Origin: Chryseobacterium indoltheticum
GTDB lineage: Bacteria; Bacteroidota; Bacteroidia; Flavobacteriales; Weeksellaceae
Assembly (NCBI RefSeq): GCF_003815915.1
Contig: NZ_CP033929.1
Span: 2,666,001 to 2,730,000, forward strand
Direction of reading: 5' to 3'
DNA: 64,000 nt
Numbering within the stretch: position 1 is the stretch's first letter; each line of letters begins with the position of its first letter. The translations under genes and the position numbers were made by a program. Under the pieces are notes generated by a model. That model searched no databases. It was not told the DNA's origin and was given only the letters and a program-made list of their open reading frames with translations. This document shows, piece after piece, positions 18,621 to 27,789 of the stretch.

Positions 18621-19202
18621 TTAACCTTTCAACAAAATTTTCTTACGAATTCGGCTGATCGTTTCCGGAGCCAAACCAAGATAGGATGCAATCAGATTAT
18701 GTGGGACTCTTTTGATCATTCCGGGATTTTTTTGAACTAACTGAAGATATTTTTCCTCAGCTGTATAACTGTTTGAAGCTATTAAACGATAATCTTTCGT
18801 CACCAAACTATTTTGGTATAAAATCCTAAAGTAACGATCCATCACTGGAATCTTCAGCATTAGTTTATCATAATCTTCAAGAGTGATCATGAGCAATTCT
18901 GTTTCTTCAACTGCATCGATATTCAAAACCGCTTTTTCCTGATTGATAAAACTCTTAAAATCTGAAATCCACCAACCTTCAAATGCAAACATATTGATGT
19001 TTTCACCACCTTTTTCATCAGTAAAATAAGATTTTAGCAAACCTTTATTAACAAAAGAAAGGCATTTACAAACATCGCCTTCCTGCAACAAATATTGTTT
19101 TTTCTTCAATTTTTTAACCGAAAAAAAAGACTGCAGTTCACTTTTTTCTTCTTCAGTTAAACTGACTTTGTTTTGAATATGAGAAATAAGGATGTCAAAC
19201 AT
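18621..19202 (-). CDS. Crp/Fnr family transcriptional regulator
   Basis: 193 residues, the same type as the one at 176-769. LLQEGDVCKCLSFVNKGLLK and an aromatic GWWISDFKSF stretch form the cyclic-nucleotide-binding-like domain. The HTH is VPHNLIASYLGLAPETISRIRKK, with E-T-I-S-R recognition helix. It lies between the SDR and the oxidoreductase operon, all on the minus strand, and is probably their regulator; a ligand is not evident. Confidence 0.9.
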   Translation of the reverse strand: MFDILISHIQNKVSLTEEEKSELQSFFSVKKLKKKQYLLQEGDVCKCLSFVNKGLLKSYFTDEKGGENINMFAFEGWWISDFKSFINQEKAVLNIDAVEETELLMITLEDYDKLMLKIPVMDRYFRILYQNSLVTKDYRLIASNSYTAEEKYLQLVQKNPGMIKRVPHNLIASYLGLAPETISRIRKKILLKG

Positions 19203-19223
19203 TTGAAAAAATATAAAACAAAA

Positions 19224-19694
19224 TTAAGGTTTCTCGTTAGACTTTTCAAAATTGTACAAATTGATTCCTACTTCTTCATTTTTAGTTTTATATATCGCTG
19301 TTTCCAAAGGATAGAAAAAGAATTCTCCTGCGCCCCGAATTTTTGCATCTTGCAAATGTCCGGCAATTGCAGAATAATCCTGTCGTCCTAAAGTAATGTG
19401 AAGATGAAGCAACGGTTTTTCGTCAAGTACAGAAACATTTCCTGAAATATTGGTAACTTCCATTTGTTCATCAAACTTCTTATCGACATAATCTTTCGTC
19501 GAGAAGTCAAAAAACCTCAACGTTGCTTCACTTACCGCACCAATTCCTGTTATCTGACCAGATTTGATATTCTGATTTAGTACAAAATCATTCAAAGCTT
19601 GTAAAATGCTAGATTTGTCTTTAATACTAACAATATAATTGTTTTCAACTTTTTTGGCGGTCCAAAATTCGCCTTCTAAAATTCGTTCGTTCAT
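19224..19694 (-). CDS. PPC/DUF296 domain protein
   Basis: 156 residues. The PPC domain is recognised by LHLHITLGRQDYSAIAGHL, which carries the conserved HxH and a glycine-rich turn, and by GQITGIGAVSEATLRFFD at the beginning. Bacterial PPC proteins form trimers and are annotated as DNA-binding by analogy with plant AT-hook proteins, but no AT-hook is visible here. Last gene of the oxidoreductase operon; 6 nt from the DoxX gene. Confidence 0.85.
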   Translation of the reverse strand: MNERILEGEFWTAKKVENNYIVSIKDKSSILQALNDFVLNQNIKSGQITGIGAVSEATLRFFDFSTKDYVDKKFDEQMEVTNISGNVSVLDEKPLLHLHITLGRQDYSAIAGHLQDAKIRGAGEFFFYPLETAIYKTKNEEVGINLYNFEKSNEKP

Positions 19695-19700
19695 AGCTTA

Positions 19701-20096
19701 TTAAATTAATGGTTGATTTTCTTCAGAACTGTATTTTAAATAAAACCACAAAAGCGCAAACAGATACAAACAATGGAGTAGTTGCGCTTCAATAGCTGAC
19801 CAATTTTCAATAGAACTGCTTCCCAAAATCAAAATACTCATCAAGGCAATTGCAGAATATATCGTTAGTTTAGGTTTAAAACCAATTAAAAGAGAAATTC
19901 CTATAATCGCTTCTAAGAATGGCAAAACATATCCGAAAGGGGTAATCAACGCTTCAGGAATTGCCGATTTCTCCATAGACTTTACCATTCCTTCGGTGAA
20001 GGTCTGTAATTTTGGTAATCTTACCAATCCGTGTCCTGCTAACGAAATGGCAATTGGAAGTCTTAAAAAGAAAAATATGGTTTTAAAATCTTTCAT
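19701..20096 (-). CDS. DoxX family membrane protein
   Basis: 131 residues with four hydrophobic helices and an early AGHGLVRLPKLQTF loop, as in small DoxX-type proteins. Segments include YVLPFLEAIIGISLLIG and IALMSILILG. Function in the family is not settled (quinone-linked redox roles have been proposed). Lies 3 nt after the DUF3861 gene. Confidence 0.85.
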   Translation of the reverse strand: MKDFKTIFFFLRLPIAISLAGHGLVRLPKLQTFTEGMVKSMEKSAIPEALITPFGYVLPFLEAIIGISLLIGFKPKLTIYSAIALMSILILGSSSIENWSAIEAQLLHCLYLFALLWFYLKYSSEENQPLI

Positions 20097-20099
20097 TGT

Positions 20100-20390
20100 T
20101 TACTGACTTTTCAGTTTTTTCATAAATTCTGTGATGGCAGGTCGCAAGTCTTCAAATAAAGGATGTTGCTTGTTTTTTAGCATCACTTCTGTGAAAAGCT
20201 TTAGCCCTAAACTAAATTCGTTTGCGGTATTTTCATCCTCAAAAATATTTTTAGATTTTATCACCTCAAAAATTTTAAAAAGGTCATCATGATTTTCAAA
20301 TTCAAAACTTAGTTTTTTTTCAGCTGAAGAACCATCTTTAAGAGACAGTTCATTCAGTTGAAGTTGGTATTTATTATTTCTTTTTTCCAT
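20100..20390 (-). CDS. DUF3861 family protein
   Basis: 96 residues; KRNNKYQLQLNELSLKDG and the hydrophilic FENHDDLFKIFEVIKSK stretch match DUF3861. Ends with a helix (LRPAITEFMKKLKSQ). No known function. Three nucleotides separate it from the aldo/keto reductase gene upstream, so it is in the operon. Confidence 0.8.
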   Translation of the reverse strand: MEKRNNKYQLQLNELSLKDGSSAEKKLSFEFENHDDLFKIFEVIKSKNIFEDENTANEFSLGLKLFTEVMLKNKQHPLFEDLRPAITEFMKKLKSQ

Positions 20391-20393
20391 AAT

Positions 20394-21515
20394 TTATCCT
20401 TTTGGAACGGGTGCATTTTCTTCTATTAACTTTTCTTTCTTTAATTCTGCCCAGAAACCTGCAGGAATTTTCACTTTAAATGAAGCTGCATTTTCCTGAG
20501 CCTGTTTAACGGTGTGAGCTCCCGGAATCACTCCTGAAACCACGTCCGGAGCAGCTGCAAACTGAAGAGCAGCCGTTCTTATATCTACTTTATGATTATT
20601 GGCAACACGCTGTAAAGACGCTAGTTTTTCTTTAACTCCGGCTGGAAAGTCTCCATTATATAAATAACGGTCTTTACCGGACAAAAAGCCTGCACACAAA
20701 GGTGCACCGACAACAATTGAAATATCTTTTTCAGCAGCTTTCGGGAAAACTTTATTCAAATCATCTTTGTGATGAATCAATGAATACTGACAAGCAGATA
20801 AGAAAACATCGGGATCTGAAACTTCGATGGCTTTTAAAATAGGTTCAATCGTGTTTACGCCAAATCCCCAGCCTTTAATCAAACCTTCTTCACGCATTTT
20901 GATCAATTCGGGCATCGCTCCTTTTGCGGCAATATCGAAATATTTTTCCCAATCGCCTTTCATATCTTTGTTATCAGGAGACAGATCATGAATGAAAACA
21001 ATGTCTAATGAAGCAACGCCCAATCTTTGCAAGCTATCTTCTACACTTTTTCTGGCTCCTGCAGCAGAATAATCGTAGTCATAAGAAAAATTGAGTTTTC
21101 CTTTCCATAAGCCGTCTAATTTGAAATCATCGTGAGGCTTCAGAATTCTTCCGATTTTTGAGGAGAGTGTAAATTCGTCACGTTTTTTATCTTTCAAAAA
21201 TAATCCCATTCTGTGTTCGCTAAGACCTAAACCATACCAAGGCGAAGTGTCAAAATAACGAACTCCGGCGTTCCATGCTGCTTCAATGGATTGCAGACAT
21301 TCAATATCCGGATTGGCATTAAATCCGTTTCCTAAAGCAACCCCGCCAAAGCCTGATTTATTTTTTGGTCTGAATCTTTTTCCAAGCCCTGAATTATCAA
21401 ATTGTTCCATACTATTTTCTTTTAATAATTGGGATGCAAAAGCAGGAACGGCAGATGATGCCATTAATCCTGCAGCTGCGAGTCCGCTGTTTTTTAAGAA
21501 AGTTCTTCTTTCCAT
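20394..21515 (-). CDS. Aldo/keto reductase with Tat-type signal
   Basis: 373 residues. The N-terminus MERRTFLKNSGLAAAG has a twin-arginine-like motif followed by an alanine-rich stretch, so export to the periplasm by Tat is likely. The barrel begins at about residue 50 (GVALGNGFN). Catalytic aldo/keto reductase residues are visible as FDTSPWYGLGLSEHRMG (D and Y) and LSSKIGR (K), with the distal histidine in DIVFIHDLSP. Substrate unknown. Second gene of the oxidoreductase operon. Confidence 0.88.
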   Translation of the reverse strand: MERRTFLKNSGLAAAGLMASSAVPAFASQLLKENSMEQFDNSGLGKRFRPKNKSGFGGVALGNGFNANPDIECLQSIEAAWNAGVRYFDTSPWYGLGLSEHRMGLFLKDKKRDEFTLSSKIGRILKPHDDFKLDGLWKGKLNFSYDYDYSAAGARKSVEDSLQRLGVASLDIVFIHDLSPDNKDMKGDWEKYFDIAAKGAMPELIKMREEGLIKGWGFGVNTIEPILKAIEVSDPDVFLSACQYSLIHHKDDLNKVFPKAAEKDISIVVGAPLCAGFLSGKDRYLYNGDFPAGVKEKLASLQRVANNHKVDIRTAALQFAAAPDVVSGVIPGAHTVKQAQENAASFKVKIPAGFWAELKKEKLIEENAPVPKG

Positions 21516-21544
21516 TTTATTATTGTGAGTGGTGATTTTAAAAT

Positions 21545-22528
21545 TTAAAAAGCATTGACCAGATCGTCAATAGTTTTCAATTCTTCTTTGCTTAAGCTAA
21601 TATCAATTGCTTTTGCATTTTGTACAGCCTGTTCCGCATTTCTGGCTCCTGCCAAAGCGATAGTAATTCCAGGTCTTTCTATCGTCCATCTTAAAACAAG
21701 TTGCCCTAAACTTGCATTATGATTTTCTGCAATTGGTTTTATTTTATCTAAAAGCTGATTTGTTTTTTCAATAAACTCTGGCTGGAAGTGTGGTAGTTTT
21801 GCTCGATGATCTCCTTCCTGAAATTTGTAATCTGTAGTTATTTTTCCTGTCAGCAAACCTCTTTCTAAAGGACTGTATGCCAAAATAGATTTATTGTGAT
21901 CTATACAGTAAGGAACTGTCTCTTCCTCAATTCCACGATTAACCATACTAAACGGAATCTGGTTGGAAACTAAATTCAACGTTTTTTCTGCCTCTGCCAT
22001 TTGCTGAGCATTATAATTACAAACTCCGGCAAAACGAACCTTTCCCTGATCGATCAATCTTGAAACGGCTTCAAAAGTCTCATCAATCGGCGTGGTAGAA
22101 TTGGGCCAGTGAATTTGATATAGATCTATGTAGTCTGTGCCTAATCTTTTTAAACTTTGTTCGCATTCATAGATGATGCTCTCTTTCCCTGCATATTTAT
22201 AGACATCAATATCTTGTCCGTCATTATTTTTGCTGTGCATTGCAAAATCTCCTTTCGCCAAATCCCAACGCATTCCGAATTTAGTAAGAATCTGTACTTT
22301 ATCACGTGAAATACCTTTGATGGCTTCACCCACTATTTCTTCACTTGTTCCCTGTCCGTAAATAGGAGCCGTATCAATAGAACTCACACCAACATCGTAA
22401 GAAGCTTTTATCGCTTCAATAGCGTCATTTCTATCTGTACTTCCCCACATCCAACCTCCTGCAGCCCAAGCTCCAAAGGTGATTGCTGAAATTTCTAAAT
22501 CGCTGTTTCCTAATTTTCTGTATTGCAT
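21545..22528 (-). CDS. Aldo/keto reductase (cytosolic)
   Basis: 327 residues, full length for the family. IDTAPIYGQGTSEEIVG supplies the catalytic Asp and Tyr, ILTKFGMRW the Lys, and DLYQIHWPNSTTP the His. NADPH-binding region AGARNAEQAVQNA near the end. It starts the minus-strand operon that runs through DUF3861, DoxX and the PPC protein. Confidence 0.9.
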   Translation of the reverse strand: MQYRKLGNSDLEISAITFGAWAAGGWMWGSTDRNDAIEAIKASYDVGVSSIDTAPIYGQGTSEEIVGEAIKGISRDKVQILTKFGMRWDLAKGDFAMHSKNNDGQDIDVYKYAGKESIIYECEQSLKRLGTDYIDLYQIHWPNSTTPIDETFEAVSRLIDQGKVRFAGVCNYNAQQMAEAEKTLNLVSNQIPFSMVNRGIEEETVPYCIDHNKSILAYSPLERGLLTGKITTDYKFQEGDHRAKLPHFQPEFIEKTNQLLDKIKPIAENHNASLGQLVLRWTIERPGITIALAGARNAEQAVQNAKAIDISLSKEELKTIDDLVNAF

Positions 22529-22923
22529 TGCTGTATATTATTTTTTATGATGAATTCTGAATAATGAAAGATGCAGAATAAGCTTTACAAATTTTTAAAA
22601 AAGCTTTAAAACACTCTTAATCCCATAAATCTCAATCCTATTCTTAATCTTTGGGTATTACGAACATTTTTTGACATCAAAAAATCAACCAAATTATATT
22701 TCATAAAATATGACGACAACTATTTAATTTTTTAGAAGAACCTTTCTCCGGATACATGTATTCACCTGTGTTAACAGCGAAACCCTTTCTTTAAAGAAGA
22801 CAAGCCAAGATTTGACGAAAGATAAAATATCTTTATGAAGGCAATTCTCACAAAATATAAAATTTCTGTTTTTAGTCACTTTAGAATTGATAAATCTTAC
22901 GGAAATTTGCAAAAAATAAATCA
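22529..22923. other. Intergenic gap without recognised gene
   Basis: 395 nt between two divergent genes. AT-rich; presumably carries the promoters of the aldo/keto reductase operon and the acetyltransferase. No coding region, repeat or structure seen. Confidence 0.5.
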
Positions 22924-23550
22924 ATGAAGATTATAGATATTGAAAGCTGGAACAGAAAAGAGCATTATGAGTTTTTTTCAAAAATGGCGAGCCCGTATTT
23001 TGGGTTTACAACAGAAGTTGAATGTACCAAAGCTTACAACACAGCCAAAGAAAATGGCATTTCTTTTTTTGCCTATTATCTTCATAAATCGATGGTTGCT
23101 GTAAATTCTGTAGACGAATTGAAATTGAGAATTGTTGACAATCAAATTATTTTATTCGATGAGGTACATGGGGGAAGCACAATTGGCAGAGCGGACGGAA
23201 CTTTTGGATTTTCATTTTTTCATTATTCTGATGATTTTGAGACTTTTAACGAAGGACTTCAAAAAGAAATTAAATCGGTGCAAAATTCTACTGGTTTAGG
23301 AATAAGCAATGATGTGCTACCAATTAATCACATCAGACACACCACAATCCCATGGAGATCTTTCTCAGCTTTGCTTCATCCTACCAATTTCGATCCTAAA
23401 GAATGTATTCCGAAGATTACATTTGGGAAATTCAGTATTCGTGATGGCAAAAAGTATCTTCCTGTCTCTATTGAAGCTCACCACGGATTAGCAGACGGAA
23501 TTCATTTAGCAAAATATATAGAAGAATTTGAAAGACAATTAAGCTTATAG
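22924..23550 (+). CDS. Chloramphenicol acetyltransferase-like (CAT family)
   Basis: 208 residues, the usual CAT subunit length. Catalytic signature EAHHGLADGIHL matches HHxxxDG, with the base histidine about residue 189. SRKY-type features: ISFFAYYLHKS, FGFSFFHYSDDF and SFSALLHPTNFDP. CAT enzymes acetylate chloramphenicol in trimers; the true substrate of chromosomal flavobacterial members is often unknown, so resistance is not assured. It is an isolated gene with its own promoter. Confidence 0.82.
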   Translation: MKIIDIESWNRKEHYEFFSKMASPYFGFTTEVECTKAYNTAKENGISFFAYYLHKSMVAVNSVDELKLRIVDNQIILFDEVHGGSTIGRADGTFGFSFFHYSDDFETFNEGLQKEIKSVQNSTGLGISNDVLPINHIRHTTIPWRSFSALLHPTNFDPKECIPKITFGKFSIRDGKKYLPVSIEAHHGLADGIHLAKYIEEFERQLSL

Positions 23551-23792
23551 CGGTTGATGATTTTTTAGTTGATTGTTTATGGATTAGAGTTCAAAATACT
23601 TTAAACTAAAAATATATTCTTTTTTCAACCGGAAAAGAATCAAAAGATTGTCCTAGGATTGAGTTATTCAAAAGCTTGCAAAACGATTGGCTATTCAGTC
23701 TTTTTTAGATTTTGTAAACTTTTGAATTTCTATTTTTCAATCATTTCTTTTGAACCTTTTGCGGTAATATATTTTCAAAAAAGTACAAAGAA

Positions 23793-23814
23793 AAATCCTG
23801 ATTTCTCAGGATTT
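23793..23814. terminator. Bidirectional terminator
   Basis: Perfect 9-bp stem AAATCCTGA/TCAGGATTT with loop TTTC at 23802-23805. It lies 2 nt beyond the NUDIX gene's stop (minus strand) and also ends the CAT transcript. Confidence 0.7.
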
Positions 23815-23816
23815 TA

Positions 23817-24566
23817 TTACCAATTATTCAGTCCGTTTTCTAATGCTTTTTTATAGTTTTCTTCATCAAAAGAGTAGAGGTCAGGAGATTTGTGGGCACC
23901 GCCACGACGTTGCTCGTCTAATTTTCTAAGAATACCGAGATTCTTTATTTTTCTGTAGAAATTTCCACGGTTAAGCTCTTTTCCTAAAATAGTTTCATAA
24001 AGTTTCTGTAGTTCTGAAAGTGTAAATTTTTCCGGTAACAAATTGTAGCCAATCGGTTTATACGAAATTCTTTCTCTAAGCGTTAATAAAGCTTTTTCTA
24101 TAATTTCACGATGATCCATTGCCAAGTCTATGTCTTTGAGCTGGCTGAGATAAACCCATTCACATTTGTCACTAAGCTCATCCACAACAAGATTTGCATT
24201 ATCGGGATTGTATAACGCATAATAACCTATAGAAACAAAACGTTGTTTCTGCCACAGAGATTCATCGAAATCTTCAAAATAAACTTCGCTTCTTTTATTT
24301 TTACCAAAAACGGCAAACTCTTCCAAATATACATCTGAAATTCCTGCTCTTTCTTTTAAAACGCGCTTAGCGGCATCGTCTAAATCTTCTTCTTTTTTTA
24401 CGTAACCGCCTGGTAAAAGCCATTGCTTTCTATAGGTCATCTGAAGGAGAAGAACCTTTAATTCACTTTGATCAAAGCCAAAAACGACAGGGTCTGCAGA
24501 AAGGTGTGGAAGAAAAAGATCTTTTGCCTCCTCAGATTTCTTTAAAAATTGTTGTTGTGAATCCAT
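23817..24566 (-). CDS. NUDIX-like regulator with C-terminal winged helix (NrtR/AraR-like)
   Basis: 249 residues. N-terminal half is a NUDIX domain (WLLPGGYVKKEEDLDDAAKRVLKERAG), but the NUDIX box GX5EX7REUXEEXGU is altered: the usual R-E-x-x-E-E is K-E-R-A, so hydrolysis is probably lost. The C-terminal half (FTLSELQKLYETILGKEL, NFYRKIKNLGIL) is a winged helix. This is the architecture of Bacteroidota NrtR-type sugar regulators. It is divergent from the sugar transporter, so it likely represses or activates it. Confidence 0.85.
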   Translation of the reverse strand: MDSQQQFLKKSEEAKDLFLPHLSADPVVFGFDQSELKVLLLQMTYRKQWLLPGGYVKKEEDLDDAAKRVLKERAGISDVYLEEFAVFGKNKRSEVYFEDFDESLWQKQRFVSIGYYALYNPDNANLVVDELSDKCEWVYLSQLKDIDLAMDHREIIEKALLTLRERISYKPIGYNLLPEKFTLSELQKLYETILGKELNRGNFYRKIKNLGILRKLDEQRRGGAHKSPDLYSFDEENYKKALENGLNNW

Positions 24567-24773
24567 AAAACTATTTGTGAATACTTATTGCGACAAATTT
24601 AAGATTAAAATTTAATATTAACTTAATAATGCCATTTACAAGCTGTTTTTTTGGTTTTATCTTTAAATAAAGTTCATAATGAAGCAATGATGTTTTTGTT
24701 CTCAAAATAAGTGTAAGTCAATTAAAATCAATTATTTAATTAAGTGATTTTATTTAATGCTATCCTTAAAAGC

Positions 24774-24832
24774 GATAATCTCAGATAAAATTATTGTCTC
24801 AAATTAAGAGATTATCAGTAAAAGAGATTATC
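24774..24832. promoter_or_regulatory. Operator cluster in the NUDIX/transporter spacer
   Basis: GATAATCTC at 24774-24782 is the reverse complement of GAGATTATC at 24808-24816, which is repeated directly at 24824-24832. A nearly palindromic TCTCAAATTAAGAGA at 24797-24811 overlaps the middle. The three 9-mers lie within 80 nt of the transporter start. They are strong candidates for binding sites of the divergent NUDIX-wHTH protein. Confidence 0.6.
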
Positions 24833-24849
24833 TTAGCCTCTTAATTTTA

Positions 24850-26277
24850 ATGTATATGATAAATAATGAAGTAAAATCTAAAAGGAATTATACCATTCCT
24901 CTGATTACCATTACGCTTTTATTTTTTATGTGGGGATTCATCACCTGTATGAATGACATCCTTATTCCATACCTGAAACAGCTTTTCAAACTGACCTTTT
25001 TCGAATCGATGTTAGTTCAGTTCTGTTTCTTTGGAGCTTATTTTATAGGTTCGCTAATTTACTTTTTGGTTTCCACATCAAGCGGAGATCCCATCAACAA
25101 AGTAGGTTACAAAAAAGGAATTCTTTTTGGGATTTTTCTTGCAGCTTTCGGATGTATTTTATTTTATCCGGCGGCAACATTCTCTTCTTACGGATTGTTT
25201 TTAGGCGCTTTATTTGTTCTTGGATTAGGCTTTACCGTTCTTCAGATTACTGCAAACGCTTATGTTTCGCTTTTAGGTTCGGAAGATTCTGCATCAAGCC
25301 GATTGAATATGACGCAGGCTTTCAATGCATTCGGAACAACGATCGCTCCGGTTTTGGGCGGACATTTAATTTTTGAATTCTTCTCTGCAGCAGACGGTTC
25401 ATTCTCTGCTGTCGCAACAAGAATTCCTTATTTAATTTTTGCCGGAATTTTATTATTGGTGGCTTTATTGATTTCAAGAGTAAAGTTGCCATCTTTCCAA
25501 ACTGCGGAAGAAGAAATCGAAAAAGGCTTTGGAGCTTTTAAGTTTAATCACTTAAAGTTCGGAGTTTTTGCGATGTTCTGTTATGTAGGTGGGGAAGTAG
25601 CGGTAGGAAGTTTTATCATCAGCTTTCTGGAGCAGCCTCAGATCATGAATCTTTCTGAAGTAGTAAGTAAAAACTATCTTTCTCTATATTGGGGTGGTGC
25701 AATGATCGGGCGCTTCTTAGGTGCTATTTCGTTAAATCATTCGATCAGTCAGGGGAAGAAAGCATTATATATGTTGGGAGCGGCAGCTGCGGTTTTCCTT
25801 GTGATCTTCAGCATTGTTGATCTTACGTTTTCACAAATAAGTTTCTTCCTGGTATTTATTGCTTTAAATTTTGTGGCATTCTTTGTAGGGAAGTCTGCTC
25901 CGGCAAGAACGTTATCGATCTTTGCAGGAATCAACGTTTTATTATTGATCTCAGCGATGTTAAATCACGGCGAACTGGCAATGTACAGCATTTTAGGAAT
26001 CGGAATTTTCAACTCGATTATGTTCTCTAATATTTATACACTCGCTATTTCAGGATTAGGAAAATATACAAGTCAAGGATCTTCATTGGTCGTAATGGCT
26101 ATTTTAGGAGGTGCGATTGTTCCTATTTTCCAGGGTTATTTAGCAGATGTTTTCGGAGTACAGCAATCATTTATTATTCCTGTGTTCTGTTATATTGCCA
26201 TCTTAATTTTTGGTGCGTATTGTACTAAATATTTAAGCCATGTGAAACAAGATGCTGATGCAAAATCTGGACATTAA
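24850..26277 (+). CDS. Sugar:H+ symporter, FucP/GluP-type MFS (FHS family)
   Basis: 475 residues with 12 hydrophobic segments. The signature MWGFITCMNDILIPYLKQLF in TM1 and LGFTVLQITANAYVSLLG in TM4 are typical for FHS sugar permeases (L-fucose, glucose/galactose). Start: ATG 24850; an ATG at 24856 is an alternative. The sugar is not determined, although the adjacent NUDIX-type regulator is often sugar responsive. No catabolic gene follows; a strong terminator comes 25 nt after the stop. Confidence 0.88.
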   Translation: MYMINNEVKSKRNYTIPLITITLLFFMWGFITCMNDILIPYLKQLFKLTFFESMLVQFCFFGAYFIGSLIYFLVSTSSGDPINKVGYKKGILFGIFLAAFGCILFYPAATFSSYGLFLGALFVLGLGFTVLQITANAYVSLLGSEDSASSRLNMTQAFNAFGTTIAPVLGGHLIFEFFSAADGSFSAVATRIPYLIFAGILLLVALLISRVKLPSFQTAEEEIEKGFGAFKFNHLKFGVFAMFCYVGGEVAVGSFIISFLEQPQIMNLSEVVSKNYLSLYWGGAMIGRFLGAISLNHSISQGKKALYMLGAAAAVFLVIFSIVDLTFSQISFFLVFIALNFVAFFVGKSAPARTLSIFAGINVLLLISAMLNHGELAMYSILGIGIFNSIMFSNIYTLAISGLGKYTSQGSSLVVMAILGGAIVPIFQGYLADVFGVQQSFIIPVFCYIAILIFGAYCTKYLSHVKQDADAKSGH

Positions 26278-26299
26278 TATTTTTAATTTTATATATAGA

Positions 26300-26328
26300 A
26301 AAACCTGCTTTGAAGCAGGTTTTTTTTA
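26300..26328 (+). terminator. Terminator of the sugar transporter gene
   Basis: AACCTGCTT/AAGCAGGTT inverted repeat at 26302-26321 followed by a run of T. Confidence 0.75.
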
Positions 26329-26361
26329 TTTGTTATCAAATTTATAATCAAAAAATTACTT

Positions 26362-27789
26362 TTACAATTTCGAGGCTGAAGGTTTCTCTGGTGTTGCATC
26401 GATAACATAAGAATGAATATTTGTTCCTAATTTCTTATTTAATAAATCAACATTTTTTTGAATATTTGATACATTATTTAATTCTTTTTCACTGTAACAG
26501 ACAGCAATAAATATTCCATTTTTATTTTTTTCAACTTCCAAATATTTTACAAGTTGAACTTCAAGGCCATTCCAGAATTTAGAATTATTTGCTTGCTTTA
26601 TTTCTATTAAAAATTTATTATTATATCCGCTGCTGAATTTGAAATCTACTGGACCTCTTCCTAAATTTACCTCTCTGTTCAGATCAATATTATTAGCTTC
26701 GCAGTAATGAACAACAATTCCATAAAAAATTAATTGAACAGCTTCCTCTTTTTTATGTTTTTTATTATCATTCCAAAGCAATTTATATCCCGAATTATTT
26801 TCTAAAAAATGAACAAAATTATTTACAACAGTATGAACAAAATTTTCAAAATCTTTATCTGAAATAACATCTAAATTTTTTATTTGATGCTCTTTAGTAA
26901 ATTCTTCTGTAGTATTTATCCATTGATATAATCCACTAGCATCTTTTACTATATCGTATGGATTCGAACCTGTTCTTTTTAAAAAATCTTCAAAATTATT
27001 AACCCATTGTCTATTTTGTCTGGCAATCTGAATTAAATCTGATTTTTTTAAATTTCCTTTTATTTCTAAACTATACTGTTCTCTAATTTCTTCATTCAAA
27101 TTATCCCAACAGTAATCCCAAAAATCACTAGCATTTATAGTTGGAAGTTCTCTTAAAAACTTTTGTGGTACTAATATTATAGCTTCTTTATTATATGGAT
27201 TTATTGGTAAGCTGACTTCTCTAGACTCCCATCTATTAAATCTATTATTAAATTCATATTGCTTAATTTTTATAATATCTGTTTTTACACCATGTTTTTT
27301 GCAAATACGTTGAGTGTATTCTATTAATTCCTTTTTTACCAAAGTAGCAGTCATATCACTTATTCTATCGCACCCAAAACCTAAATTAAACAATCCTATT
27401 TCTTCAAAAAAATTGTAATTCGTAACTCCCATTTCAATAGAATCAAAAATAGAATCAACAATTATTTTAGAAAAACTACCACCAGATCCTGATCCTCCTG
27501 TATCACTTTCTGCATAGCCTAAACAGATTTCAGAAACCTCAGGAAAACTCATCATTCTCAGAAGCTGTTTGTATCTCATGTCAGAATTATTTTTTTTAGA
27601 AACAGCTGCTATTTCAAATGCTTTATTAAAAAAAGATATTGTATTATCATATGACTTTCCAAATAATTCATCTTCAGCCTTAAACAACAGAAATGGATCT
27701 ATAAATAATTTTGTATCACGCTTTAAAATTGGATCAAACCATTTATCATCCAAATCACGAGTTATGTTAAAAATAGTTGAGAATTTCAT
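26362..27789 (-). CDS. PD-(D/E)XK-like protein of unknown function, 475 residues
   Basis: Start at the ATG 27787-27789 (MKFSTIFNITRDLDDKWFDP), because the 32 codons upstream are low in similarity to anything and the D-x-x-W-F-D-P stretch looks like a domain start. No signal peptide or membrane helix. Near the end, GRGPVDFKFSSGYNNK followed by FLIEIKQA reads as a PD-(D/E)XK nuclease core (D of VDFKF and E-I-K), with a hydrophobic strand on both sides. A central glycine run SGGSGSGG precedes helical segments. It stands alone, with very high AT content and an isolated position, so it may be an accessory or defence gene. The function is inference. Confidence 0.5.
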   Translation of the reverse strand: MKFSTIFNITRDLDDKWFDPILKRDTKLFIDPFLLFKAEDELFGKSYDNTISFFNKAFEIAAVSKKNNSDMRYKQLLRMMSFPEVSEICLGYAESDTGGSGSGGSFSKIIVDSIFDSIEMGVTNYNFFEEIGLFNLGFGCDRISDMTATLVKKELIEYTQRICKKHGVKTDIIKIKQYEFNNRFNRWESREVSLPINPYNKEAIILVPQKFLRELPTINASDFWDYCWDNLNEEIREQYSLEIKGNLKKSDLIQIARQNRQWVNNFEDFLKRTGSNPYDIVKDASGLYQWINTTEEFTKEHQIKNLDVISDKDFENFVHTVVNNFVHFLENNSGYKLLWNDNKKHKKEEAVQLIFYGIVVHYCEANNIDLNREVNLGRGPVDFKFSSGYNNKFLIEIKQANNSKFWNGLEVQLVKYLEVEKNKNGIFIAVCYSEKELNNVSNIQKNVDLLNKKLGTNIHSYVIDATPEKPSASKL

